DNA of 64,000 bases from a virus, in the IMG/VR virus record IMGVR_UViG_3300035070_003385, positions 118,739 to 182,738 of that record. One strand, 5' to 3'. This document shows, piece after piece, positions 7,224 to 14,757 of the stretch (position 1 is its first letter; every line of letters begins with the position of its first letter). A program made the position numbers and the translations under genes. The notes beneath the pieces were generated by a model. It was not told the DNA's origin. It ran no database searches and saw only the letters and a program-made list of their open reading frames with translations.

Positions 7224-7693
7224 TACGGGCAATATTAGCATGTGATGATGATTGGGGTATAGGTAAAGGTGGTCAACTTCCTTGGCCTAATAACAAAGCT
7301 GACTTAAAATGGTTTAAAGAAACGACACTAAACGGGACAGTTATTATGGGTCGAAAAACGTGGGATAGTTTACCATTCAAACCGTTGCCAAACAGAAAAA
7401 ATATTGTAGTTTCTAATACTATGAAACACCAGGAAGGTATTGAAGTAATTCGTTCTGATATTTTTAATTCGAGAATGAGCATTCTTAGTAAAGAAAATAA
7501 TGTGTGGATGATTGGCGGTTGCCATTTAATAGAAAATAACTTACCTATTATTGATGAATTTTGGTTGAGCCGCATCAATGGTGTATATGATTGTGAAATA
7601 TTTTTGCCTAAAACGTTAATTGAATTAACGTACGAATTATATAGTAGTGAGCGTGAAGGTGAAGTATATGTAGACAAATGGAAAAAGATATAA
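7220..7693 (+). CDS. Dihydrofolate reductase
   Basis: A 157-residue DHFR that regenerates tetrahydrofolate for thymidylate synthesis. Typical elements are ILACDDDWGIGKGGQLPW, the NADPH-site MGRKTWDSLP, and MIGGCHL near residue 100. I chose ATG 7220, which overlaps the primase stop (ATGA), over an in-frame ATG at 7208. The thymidylate synthase gene begins at its stop codon, so the two enzymes of the cycle are coupled. Confidence 0.93.
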   Translation: MIRAILACDDDWGIGKGGQLPWPNNKADLKWFKETTLNGTVIMGRKTWDSLPFKPLPNRKNIVVSNTMKHQEGIEVIRSDIFNSRMSILSKENNVWMIGGCHLIENNLPIIDEFWLSRINGVYDCEIFLPKTLIELTYELYSSEREGEVYVDKWKKI

Positions 7694-8583
7694 TGCATCA
7701 ATATAAAAAACTAATTAATGATATTATCGCAAATGGCGAAAACGTAAGTGATAGAACTGGTGTAGGAACACGCTCTATCTTTGGTTATCAAATGAAGTTT
7801 GATCTCGGTGAAGGCTTTCCTGCAGTCACCATAAAAAAGCTTGCGTGGAAAGCAGTTGTTGGGGAACTGCTGTGGTTTCTTGAAGGTGGTACTGATGAAC
7901 GTCGTTTAGCCGAACTTACATTTGGTAAAGACCGTGAAGATTTGGTTAAAAAGAAAACCATTTGGACAGCAAATGCTGATAAGCAAGGCGTGGAGCTTGG
8001 GCATTATAATGACGAATACATCAAGGATCTTGGTCCAGTATATGGATCCCAGTGGAGAAAGTTTTCTTATTATCAGGATGATCCAAGAGGTGTAGACCAA
8101 GTACTAAGTGTAATTAAACAAATTAAACAAACGCCTGATTCTCGACGCATTATTATGTCGGCCTGGAACCCTATGGTATTGAATACAATGGCTTTACCTC
8201 CTTGTCACGTTATGGCACAATTCGTAGTACGCAATGGAAAACTACATTGTCAAATGTATCAAAGGTCTGCAGACGTAGGTCTCGGGGTTCCATTTAATAT
8301 TGCATCATATGCACTACTTACTCATATTATTGCAAGAGAATGTAAGCTTGATGTTGGTACATATGTACATACGATTGGCGATGCTCATATCTATAACGAC
8401 CATTCATATAGTTTGGTGGAAATATTAGAAAGAGAACCATATCCGCTTCCAACTCTTGAAATAGACGAGTCTTTCGATTTAATTGAACGTCTTTCAGTTG
8501 GTTTTAAAAAGGAAGATTCTTCTTTATTTAAACTAATTAACTATAATCACCATTCAGAAATTAAAATGAATATGGCGGTGTAA
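7693..8583 (+). CDS. thyA: Thymidylate synthase (ThyA type)
   Basis: A 296-residue folate-dependent enzyme converting dUMP to dTMP. It shows DRTGVGTRSIFGYQ, the active-site Cys in ALPPCHVMAQF, QRSADVGLGVPFNIASYALL and the HIYNDH segment. The Asn in PFNIASY is the dUMP-specifying residue, replaced by Asp in dCMP hydroxymethylases, so this enzyme is not evidence for hydroxymethyl-dC. Start chosen at ATG 7693 (TAATG overlap with DHFR); an in-frame ATG lies at 7678. Confidence 0.95.
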   Translation: MHQYKKLINDIIANGENVSDRTGVGTRSIFGYQMKFDLGEGFPAVTIKKLAWKAVVGELLWFLEGGTDERRLAELTFGKDREDLVKKKTIWTANADKQGVELGHYNDEYIKDLGPVYGSQWRKFSYYQDDPRGVDQVLSVIKQIKQTPDSRRIIMSAWNPMVLNTMALPPCHVMAQFVVRNGKLHCQMYQRSADVGLGVPFNIASYALLTHIIARECKLDVGTYVHTIGDAHIYNDHSYSLVEILEREPYPLPTLEIDESFDLIERLSVGFKKEDSSLFKLINYNHHSEIKMNMAV

Positions 8584-8690
8584 AAAATTAAAAATATGTG
8601 AAACAATTAAAGCATATTGCGTGTAATACTAATAAATATAACATGTTGTTGACATTACCTGTCTAAAAATTCAAAAAATAAAAAATAAAA

Positions 8691-8722
8691 ATAAAAACCG
8701 TATTGCGGAATACGTTTTCTTT
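8691..8722 (+). terminator. Possible terminator between thymidylate synthase and nrdB
   Basis: CGTATT-GCGG-AATACG forms a six-pair stem flanked by A-rich and T-rich tracts, which extend it with a one-base bulge and give TTTTCTTT at the end. The 165-base gap 8584-8748 holds otherwise AT-rich sequence, one TTGACA at 8649 with no clear -10 box, and an AATAAATA at 8631. Confidence 0.6.
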
Positions 8723-8748
8723 ACTTAATCAACAAAAAAGGTACTTGT

Positions 8749-10029
8749 ATGTTACAAAATTCTTTGACTCCAGAATATTTCAAAAAAGTAAATTATGTTT
8801 TAAAGCGAGACGGCACTACTGAAGGATTTGACGCAAGCAAAATAGAAACCGCAGTTTCTAAGGCAATGAAATCTATTGGAATTAGGAGTAAGAATCTTTC
8901 TAACGAAGTTACTGATGAGGTGGAAACGCTTTTAAACAATGATCCAAAAGATGTTATAGTAGATGTTGACTCAGTCCATAAAGCAGTAGAAAACGTAATT
9001 ATGGATATGGGTTTACACGATTTGGCTCGTGAGTATATTCTTTTCCGTTTTAATAACAAACCGAATATTTTTCGTAAACGTGCAGCATTAAAACCATACG
9101 AGTATCCACAGCTAGTTGAATACACAGATGCAATTCGTCATTCATATTGGGTACATACAGAATTTAATTATTCTTCAGATATTCAAGATATGAAAGTCAA
9201 AATGGATCCATCTGAAGTTGAAATCGTAAAGAAAGCTATGTTAGCTATTTCACAAATCGAAGTTGCTGTTAAAACATTTTGGTCTAAGATTGGCGATCGT
9301 TTTCCTAAACCTGAAGTAGCTGCTGTCGGTATTACATTTGGTGAATCAGAAGTACGCCACGCCGATGCATATTCGAACTTAATTGAAATCATGGGTCTTA
9401 ACGAAGAGTTTGAAAAAGTCGTAGAAGTGCCTGCTATGAAAAAGCGTATCGCTTACCTTGAGCAATCAATTGGATCGCCAGCAGATGATAAAGACTATTT
9501 CCATAAAATTATTTTATTTTCGATGTTCGTGGAAAACGTTTCGTTATTTAGCCAATTCCTTATTATGATGGCTTTCAATAAACACAAAAATGTACTCAAA
9601 GGTATTTCAAACGCCGTTGAAGCTACATCCAAAGAAGAAGATATTCACGCTCGTTTTGGGTTTGAACTTGTGAATATTATTCGTGAAGAAAACCCAGATT
9701 GGTTTGATAAAGATAGTAACGCAGAAGTCAATCGTCTTTGCCGTGACGCATTCAAAGCAGAATCAGCAATTGTTGATTGGATTTATGGCGACCACGATCT
9801 AGACTTTTTACCTAAAGCAACAGTGAAAGAATTTTTAAAGCACCGTTTTAATCAATCACTCAAAGCAATTGATATGAAGCCTTTGTATGAAGTAGATGAA
9901 GAAGCGGTCCGCAGCACTGACTGGTTTGTAGAAGAAATTTTAAGCACTAAAAACGTCGACTTTTTTGTTAAGCGTTCAACCGCGTATTCAAAGAAAACAA
10001 AAGCTTTCACTGAAGATGATTTATTTTAA
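8749..10029 (+). CDS. nrdB: Class I ribonucleotide reductase small subunit with an N-terminal ATP-cone
   Basis: A 426-residue radical-generating subunit. Residues 14-102 form an ATP-cone (VLKRDGTTEGFDASKIETAV..., DVDSVHKAVENVIMDMGLHDLAREYILFR), normally at the N-terminus of NrdA. The ferritin-like domain follows, with metal ligands E201 and H204 in EVRHADAY, E262, E297 and H300 (KEEDIHARF), probably E171, and the radical Tyr at 208. ATP-cone-bearing NrdB is known in some bacteria, where the cone controls activity through oligomerisation. Together with the next gene it reduces ribonucleotides for DNA synthesis. Confidence 0.93.
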   Translation: MLQNSLTPEYFKKVNYVLKRDGTTEGFDASKIETAVSKAMKSIGIRSKNLSNEVTDEVETLLNNDPKDVIVDVDSVHKAVENVIMDMGLHDLAREYILFRFNNKPNIFRKRAALKPYEYPQLVEYTDAIRHSYWVHTEFNYSSDIQDMKVKMDPSEVEIVKKAMLAISQIEVAVKTFWSKIGDRFPKPEVAAVGITFGESEVRHADAYSNLIEIMGLNEEFEKVVEVPAMKKRIAYLEQSIGSPADDKDYFHKIILFSMFVENVSLFSQFLIMMAFNKHKNVLKGISNAVEATSKEEDIHARFGFELVNIIREENPDWFDKDSNAEVNRLCRDAFKAESAIVDWIYGDHDLDFLPKATVKEFLKHRFNQSLKAIDMKPLYEVDEEAVRSTDWFVEEILSTKNVDFFVKRSTAYSKKTKAFTEDDLF

Positions 10030-10040
10030 GGAAATATGTA

Positions 10041-11738
10041 ATGAGAAAATACAAAAAATTCTATTGGCTAAATGATGACGCAAAGACATTTTTGTCGCGT
10101 GGTTATTTAGAAGAAAAAGAAAAGCCACAGGACCGTATTCGTGTCATTGCTGATAAAGCTGAATGGTACCTTAAGGATATGGCAAAAACAAAAGCAGGTA
10201 AAACTACATATGATGGTTTTGCAGATAAGTTTTACGATTATATGAGCCGTGGATTTTATTCCTTAGCATCTCCTATTTGGGCTAACTACGGTAAAGAGCG
10301 TGGACTACCAGTATCATGCTTTGGTTCTTACATCGATGATAGCATGGAAGCAATACTATTTGGTCATGCTGAAAATGGTATGTTAATGAAAAACGGTGGT
10401 GGTACGTCAGGTTACTTTGGCGCTGTTCGTCATCGTGGTGCTCCAATTCGTGATTCAGGCGAGTCTTCAGGTTCAGTGCACTTTATGCAGATGTATGATA
10501 CTTTGGCATCAGTTGTATCGCAAGGTTCAGTTCGCCGCGGTTTCTTTGCGGCATACCAAGACATTGAGCATCCTGATGCTGACGAGTTTCTAGACATTGG
10601 CACAGAAGGTAATCCTATCCAAGGGCTTACAACTGGTATCACTGTTAGTAATAAATTCATTGATGAAATGAAAGCAGGCGATCCTGAGAAACGTCGTTTG
10701 TGGGCTAAGGTGCTACAGCGTCGTTCTGAAATTGGTTATCCTTATATCCTATTCTCGGATAACGTAAACAACGGTCGCCCTCAAGTTTATAAAGATAAGG
10801 ATATGCGAGTATATGCTTCCAATATGTGTGCCGAGATTGCATTGCCATCCTCACACGAAGAAACGTTTACTTGTGTGCTATCATCTCTTAATGTTTTACA
10901 TTGGGATGAAATCAAAGAAACAGATGCTATTGAAGTATTAACAATGTTTCTTGATACAGTATGTGAAGAGTTTGTTCGTAAAACCGCCGGCCAAATCTAT
11001 ATGAAACGTGCTCGTGATTTTGCTGTGAAACACAGAGCCCTTGGTGCTGGTATTTTGGGCTGGCATTCGCATTTACAATCTAAAATGATTTCCTTTGAGT
11101 CAAAAGAAGCTGCGCAACTAAATCTTGAAATTGCTAAAACAATGCAAGAAAAATCATATCAAGCTTCGCGTGAAATGGCTAAGACATTAGGTGAGCCAGA
11201 ATTGCTAGAAGGTTATGGAATGCGTAATACCACAACAATGGCTATTGCTCCTACAAAATCATCGAGCTTTATCCTTGGGCAAGTATCACAATCCATTGAG
11301 CCAGAATTCTCTAACGCTTACGTTAAAGATTTGGCGAAAATGAAAGTTACTATTCGCAATCCATATCTTAAGGAATTGCTTGTATCTAAAGATCAAGATA
11401 CAGTTGATGTATGGGACTCTATTAAAACCCGCGATGGCTCAGTACAGCATCTTGAGTTCTTGACTGAAGACGAACGCGCAGTATTTAAAACATTCTCTGA
11501 GATTAGTCCTAATACTATTGTTGACCAGGCAGCTATTCGTCAGCAATTCATTGACCAATCACAAAGCTTAAACTTGATGCTTGATCCAGACATGACAGTT
11601 AAAGATATTAATTCGTTATATCTATATGCGGCTGAAATGGGCGTAAAAAGCTTGTATTATGCGTATTCTATGTCCGCGGCGCAATCACTAACTCGTAAAC
11701 GCGTTATGTCTGATGATTGCGCAGCATGCGAAGCATAA
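10041..11738 (+). CDS. nrdA: Class I ribonucleotide reductase large subunit lacking an ATP-cone
   Basis: A 565-residue catalytic subunit, short because the N-terminal ATP-cone is absent. The protein begins directly in the helical and barrel region. Seen: Cys93 (GLPVSCFGSY) and Cys278 as the probable redox pair, the active-site N261-x-C263-x-E265, NGGGTSGYFG at about 119-126, the Tyr-Tyr pair in SLYYAYSMS near the end, and the C-terminal CAACEA for re-reduction by glutaredoxin or thioredoxin. It follows nrdB by 11 bases, with the regulatory domain carried there instead. Confidence 0.95.
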   Translation: MRKYKKFYWLNDDAKTFLSRGYLEEKEKPQDRIRVIADKAEWYLKDMAKTKAGKTTYDGFADKFYDYMSRGFYSLASPIWANYGKERGLPVSCFGSYIDDSMEAILFGHAENGMLMKNGGGTSGYFGAVRHRGAPIRDSGESSGSVHFMQMYDTLASVVSQGSVRRGFFAAYQDIEHPDADEFLDIGTEGNPIQGLTTGITVSNKFIDEMKAGDPEKRRLWAKVLQRRSEIGYPYILFSDNVNNGRPQVYKDKDMRVYASNMCAEIALPSSHEETFTCVLSSLNVLHWDEIKETDAIEVLTMFLDTVCEEFVRKTAGQIYMKRARDFAVKHRALGAGILGWHSHLQSKMISFESKEAAQLNLEIAKTMQEKSYQASREMAKTLGEPELLEGYGMRNTTTMAIAPTKSSSFILGQVSQSIEPEFSNAYVKDLAKMKVTIRNPYLKELLVSKDQDTVDVWDSIKTRDGSVQHLEFLTEDERAVFKTFSEISPNTIVDQAAIRQQFIDQSQSLNLMLDPDMTVKDINSLYLYAAEMGVKSLYYAYSMSAAQSLTRKRVMSDDCAACEA

Positions 11739-11752
11739 ATTAAAATAAACTA

Positions 11753-11781
11753 TTGACATTGTAATAGAATCAGTATATAAA
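11753..11781 (+). promoter_or_regulatory. Early sigma70-type promoter before the SleB-like gene
   Basis: TTGACATT at 11753 and TATAAA at 11776-11781 (17-base spacer), with AGAATCAG just upstream of the -10 region, as in the shared early cassette. It lies 30 bases before the start at 11811. Confidence 0.7.
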
Positions 11782-11810
11782 TTATTAACGGTGAAAAAAA
11801 GGTTTGAACA

Positions 11811-12299
11811 ATGAAAAAAATACTAACTGGTTTATTAATTATATTTGCATCAGCTACGTCATCCGCTGCAAATTGCAATAAAGAAAATCAAATCCACGCG
11901 CTAGCAATGAACATGTATCACGAGGCGCGTGGAGAAGGATCTGAAGCAATGCAATTGGTTGGAGAAGTGACTTTGAATAGAACTGGCAGTAAGCATTTTC
12001 CAAATAACATTTGTGATGTTGTTTATCAAGCGCGGCTTGATAGTAAAGGAAATCCAAAGCGTCATAAATGTCAATTTTCGTGGTTTTGCGATGGACGATC
12101 AGATAAACCTTATGATGCAAAATCATGGAAACTAGCTGAAGCCATAGCAAGCGGCCTTGTAAATAAATCTATTTCATTAATTGGAATTAATGCCACGCAC
12201 TATCATACAACGCGTGTAAAACCATATTGGGCAAAAAAATATAATAGGCTTGGTAGACATGGAGATCACATTTTTTATCAAATGGGAAACAAGCTGTGA
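11811..12299 (+). CDS. Secreted SleB-like cell-wall hydrolase
   Basis: A 162-residue protein with a Sec-type signal peptide (MKKILTGLLIIFASATSSAA). The mature part matches the SleB/Hydrolase_2 fold: MNMYHEARGEGSEAMQLVGEVTLNR with the putative catalytic Glu, ICDVVYQ, CQFSWFCDG, and the C-terminal ATHYHTTRVKPYWA and GDHIFY. Such enzymes cut peptidoglycan glycan strands. It sits in an early-promoter operon, not the lysis cassette, and its signal peptide would bring it to the periplasm without the holin. It may remodel the wall or affect superinfection; that role is inferred. Confidence 0.85.
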   Translation: MKKILTGLLIIFASATSSAANCNKENQIHALAMNMYHEARGEGSEAMQLVGEVTLNRTGSKHFPNNICDVVYQARLDSKGNPKRHKCQFSWFCDGRSDKPYDAKSWKLAEAIASGLVNKSISLIGINATHYHTTRVKPYWAKKYNRLGRHGDHIFYQMGNKL

Positions 12300-12457
12300 T
12301 ACGATGGTATGATTATATAGTAGCATTTTGGGCAGCATATATAATGCTAACTACAGCGTTTACTATTCCTTGGGTTGGCTTTGTTATAGCATATGCTATG
12401 TATGAATACGGTTGGGACTATTATTGCCAATTTAGGCTACGGCTAGAAAATAATTAA
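12296..12457 (+). CDS. Small hydrophobic membrane protein, 53 aa
   Basis: GTG start overlaps the SleB-like stop (GTGA). The 53 residues form a hydrophobic stretch (FWAAYIMLTTAFTIPWVGF) followed by an aromatic and charged tail (YEYGWDYYCQFRLRLENN), so one or two membrane spans are likely. It is the first of a run of small coupled genes. No family recognised. Confidence 0.6.
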   Translation: MIRWYDYIVAFWAAYIMLTTAFTIPWVGFVIAYAMYEYGWDYYCQFRLRLENN

Positions 12458-12479
12458 AAAAATAGGAGTTATATTTAAA

Positions 12480-12704
12480 ATGTTACATACTATTGAATCT
12501 CTTATACAGCGTCTTGATATAATGAAAGATAAAGCAATTCAATTACATCGCATTCGCAATCAATATAGCGAATTAAGTGAAAAAGAATATGATAAAGATT
12601 TTGCAAAAATGTTGTTAGACGACATACAAAGTATGGCATTATTGATTGCGCAAGATCGGGAAGGTAAAGAAATATTGACTGATATGGATGAATGGAAAAA
12701 ATGA
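12480..12704 (+). CDS. Small acidic protein of unknown function, 74 aa
   Basis: ATG preceded by AATAGGAG. A helical, charged protein (LHTIESLIQRLDIMKDKAIQ..., DDIQSMALLIAQDREGKE) with no membrane segment or motif. Its stop overlaps the next start (ATGA). Nothing more can be said. Confidence 0.6.
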   Translation: MLHTIESLIQRLDIMKDKAIQLHRIRNQYSELSEKEYDKDFAKMLLDDIQSMALLIAQDREGKEILTDMDEWKK

Positions 12705-12778
12705 AATATATGATTGACATCGATGACAAAGCATTTTGGAGTGAAAACTTCTTTCGTGAAACAGGAGAAAAGCTATGA
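12701..12778 (+). CDS. Micro-ORF, 25 aa
   Basis: A 25-residue reading frame starting MKYMIDIDDKAFW, linked by ATGA overlaps to the genes on both sides. The exact coupling is the main support, since it is too short for any family assignment. It may be a small protein or mainly serve ribosome re-initiation to the next gene. Confidence 0.4.
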   Translation: MKYMIDIDDKAFWSENFFRETGEKL

Positions 12779-12924
12779 ATAATTTTAATGGATTATTTTT
12801 ATCATTTGTATTGATTACCATTATGATGGTGGTGATTCCTATTATTTGGTTAGCAATCGCGTATCCAAATAATTGTAAACAATCTGTTCTTATCCCATGC
12901 TTTGATTTGGAGGATACTCGATGA
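12775..12924 (+). CDS. Small single-pass membrane protein, 49 aa
   Basis: The start overlaps the preceding micro-ORF (ATGA), with AGGAG 9 bases upstream, and its own stop overlaps the next start. Residues 5-30 form a strong membrane span (LFLSFVLITIMMVVIPIIWLAIA), with two Cys in the tail (NNCKQSVLIPCFD). Function unknown. Confidence 0.55.
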   Translation: MNNFNGLFLSFVLITIMMVVIPIIWLAIAYPNNCKQSVLIPCFDLEDTR

Positions 12925-13238
12925 GAGACTTTATTTTAGATAACTGGAACCTAGTAATGGATTACGAAAAGAATCCATTGAGCAATATTCCATCACTGCC
13001 AGTACGACATATGGTTATGCAAGTGCTAGCATGGATGTGGGTAATTATATTTACTATCGCAAGCGGTACATGGGCCTGGGCTGGTATTAATGCTATTGTG
13101 CATACTGCACTAATTGCAGGTATTGTATTAACTGTTGCGGTATTTGAAACTGCAAAGCGCAAGCCTAGCGCATTTAATGCTTATAAAAATGTATTTGGCG
13201 CTTATAATGGTCGTGCTCGCGGCGGTGAACATGAATAA
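12921..13238 (+). CDS. Two-span membrane protein, 105 aa
   Basis: Two hydrophobic segments are clear: about residues 31-52 (MVMQVLAWMWVIIFTIASG) and 55-75 (INAIVHTALIAGIVLTVAVF). The C-terminal tail is basic and likely cytoplasmic. SD GGAGGA lies 11 bases upstream. It overlaps the next gene. Probably an inner-membrane protein; no family recognised. Confidence 0.65.
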   Translation: MRDFILDNWNLVMDYEKNPLSNIPSLPVRHMVMQVLAWMWVIIFTIASGTWAWAGINAIVHTALIAGIVLTVAVFETAKRKPSAFNAYKNVFGAYNGRARGGEHE

Positions 13239-13734
13239 AGTACAAAAGTTTCGAAGTAAAATTGATAACTTCTTTGGCTGGGTAAAAGTTACCGAGCTAG
13301 TTGAACTTGACAATATTGATGTTAGTGAAGATCCAGTACGCCCAGAGCTTGATGTAAAATGGCGTACAAGCTACGGTAGAAAAATATACGGACTAAAATA
13401 TAAAGATGAAATCGAAGGCGTCATTTGTATTGCATATACAAATGACGTACCCTCAAGTGTAAAAGAATTAGACCTAATGAGTCAAAATGCACACTTGCAG
13501 AATAATAGCGATACTGCGGTTGCTTACACTGTGTGGAGCCGTAAACGTGGTGCTGGTAAAGAAATTATCGGTAAAATTGGAGAAATGATGAAAGCTAGTG
13601 ACAACATCACTACGTTAGTAACATTGTCTCCTTTGACGCCAATGGCAACACATTTTCATATTCGTAATGGCGCAAAGCAATTTGCTATTAACAGTACCAC
13701 TCAAAACTTTAAGTATGATTTAGTAAAGAAATAA
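13231..13734 (+). CDS. Putative GNAT-like acetyltransferase
   Basis: A 167-residue protein; I use ATG 13231, in frame within a longer frame that opens at 13135, because the upstream part overlaps a better gene. A central strand pair (GVICIAYTNDVPSS) and the stretch AVAYTVWSRKRGAGKEIIGKI resemble strand 4 and the acetyl-CoA loop (R-G-A-G-K) of GNAT enzymes. The ending (HFHIRNGAKQFAI) fits the fold loosely. The substrate is unknown. Confidence 0.55.
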   Translation: MNKVQKFRSKIDNFFGWVKVTELVELDNIDVSEDPVRPELDVKWRTSYGRKIYGLKYKDEIEGVICIAYTNDVPSSVKELDLMSQNAHLQNNSDTAVAYTVWSRKRGAGKEIIGKIGEMMKASDNITTLVTLSPLTPMATHFHIRNGAKQFAINSTTQNFKYDLVKK

Positions 13735-13786
13735 TTAAATGAATCAATTAGAACATGCGTTTTTTAATCGCAAAAAGGATAATAAT

Positions 13787-14215
13787 ATGATAAAAATTAA
13801 AAAGGCTTTTTGGTTTATGTTAGGAGTTATTTTAGTAGGAGTAGCTTACATTGGTATATTTCTTCCAGGATTGCCATGGAGCACCCCAATCCTTGGAGCG
13901 ACATTTTGTTTTGCCAAGTCCTCCGACCGTCTCCATAACTGGATTATGAACCACCCACGCTTCGGGCCGTTCGTTAAAAATTGGTCTAAGTATCGTGTAT
14001 ATCCACAAAAAGCAAAATATCTTATGGTAGCTGTTATGGCCTCATCATTGGGGTTTATGTATTTTGGCACAGGTAACGTAATGGCAACACTATATTTGTT
14101 TATTACGTTTGCGATCATTATAACATGGGCATGGCGTTATCCTGGATCTCAAGCAGAAGCAGAACGTCGTATTGCAGCCGGTGAACGTATTGGTTGGTTA
14201 AAAATAAAAAAATGA
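13787..14215 (+). CDS. DUF454 (YbaN-like) inner-membrane protein
   Basis: A 142-residue protein starting at ATG 13787, with AAGGAT 7 bases upstream; an in-frame ATG at 13739 lacks a ribosome site. The pattern GVILVGVAYIGIFLPGLPWSTPILGATFCFAKSS is the DUF454/YbaN signature, with later spans at MVAVMASSLGFMYFG and LYLFITFAIIITWAW. DUF454 proteins are bacterial inner-membrane proteins of unknown function, so a phage copy suggests acquisition from a host. It closes this operon before the next promoter. Confidence 0.85.
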   Translation: MIKIKKAFWFMLGVILVGVAYIGIFLPGLPWSTPILGATFCFAKSSDRLHNWIMNHPRFGPFVKNWSKYRVYPQKAKYLMVAVMASSLGFMYFGTGNVMATLYLFITFAIIITWAWRYPGSQAEAERRIAAGERIGWLKIKK

Positions 14216-14244
14216 TTGTTAATGAATTTAATTTCATTTTTTAG

Positions 14245-14272
14245 TTGACATTCCTTTTAGAATCAGTTATAT
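14245..14272 (+). promoter_or_regulatory. Early sigma70-type promoter (GAATCAG cassette)
   Basis: TTGACA (14245-14250), 16-base spacer with AGAATCAG at its end, TTATAT (14267-14272) followed by TG. An AAAAAGGAATCG leader precedes the start at 14308, the shared early layout. Confidence 0.8.
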
Positions 14273-14307
14273 TGTTTATATAAGGTAAATAAAAAGGAAT
14301 CGATCTT

Positions 14308-14676
14308 ATGAAATTCGCAGTATACCAAATTCAAATGACTAAAGCAATCTCTGATGCTGTAAATGCTGGTGAAATTGTACCATCCTTTGAAGCTAAAAAT
14401 AAAATGAACATTGATTTCTCTGGTAACAAAATTGGTGGTCTAGCTTCTGATGCATTTGATGCTGGTTATTACACTCATGTTGCTAACATCGAAGCTGAAG
14501 ACTACAACGATTGTTTCGAGGTTGGTAACATCGGTCCTGATGAAAACATTGAGCGTTTAGGTCGTATGTCTTCACTTTCAGTTGGTGATGTTATTGTCGC
14601 TGAAGATGGTACAGTAGCGGTTATTGCTCCAATGGGTTTCGTTGCTTTTTCTCACAATCCAAAGGTAACAGCATAA
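14308..14676 (+). CDS. YodL-like early protein, 122 aa
   Basis: A 122-residue acidic protein. The C-terminal block RMSSLSVGDVIVAEDGTVAVIAPMGF resembles the YodL-like family signature (SLSVGDVV...GF), found in phage and plasmid proteins of unknown role. The N-terminal FAVYQIQMTKAISDAV is consistent with that. It has its own early promoter and leader. Its stop overlaps the next start. Confidence 0.65.
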   Translation: MKFAVYQIQMTKAISDAVNAGEIVPSFEAKNKMNIDFSGNKIGGLASDAFDAGYYTHVANIEAEDYNDCFEVGNIGPDENIERLGRMSSLSVGDVIVAEDGTVAVIAPMGFVAFSHNPKVTA

Positions 14677-14756
14677 TGGGAGCTTTTGTTGGATGTTTAG
14701 TTTTTTTCGTATTCTTAATCATTGTTACGGCAATTTACGAAAAATTTTATCCTTGA
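14676..14756 (+). CDS. Membrane micro-protein, 26 aa
   Basis: TAATG overlap with the preceding gene. The 26 residues are almost entirely one membrane span (FVGCLVFFVFLIIVTAIY) ending in KFYP. A coupled single-span peptide of this kind could be real, but short length limits certainty. It ends one base before the end of the opposite-strand lipoprotein gene. Confidence 0.45.
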   Translation: MGAFVGCLVFFVFLIIVTAIYEKFYP

Positions 14757-14757
14757 A

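Noticed and set aside
7273-7701. 142-aa minus-strand frame opposite DHFR
   Set aside because: Antisense image of a clear enzyme gene, no start signals.
7693-8583. dCMP hydroxymethylase instead of thymidylate synthase
   Set aside because: The dUMP-specifying Asn is present in PFNIASY; hydroxymethylases have Asp there.
8649-8676. TTGACA at 8649 as a promoter for nrdB
   Set aside because: No acceptable -10 box lies 15-18 bases downstream, and a hairpin follows.
13135-13230. N-terminal extension of the GNAT-like gene
   Set aside because: It overlaps the C-terminal half of the two-span membrane gene; ATG 13231 gives a normal small overlap.
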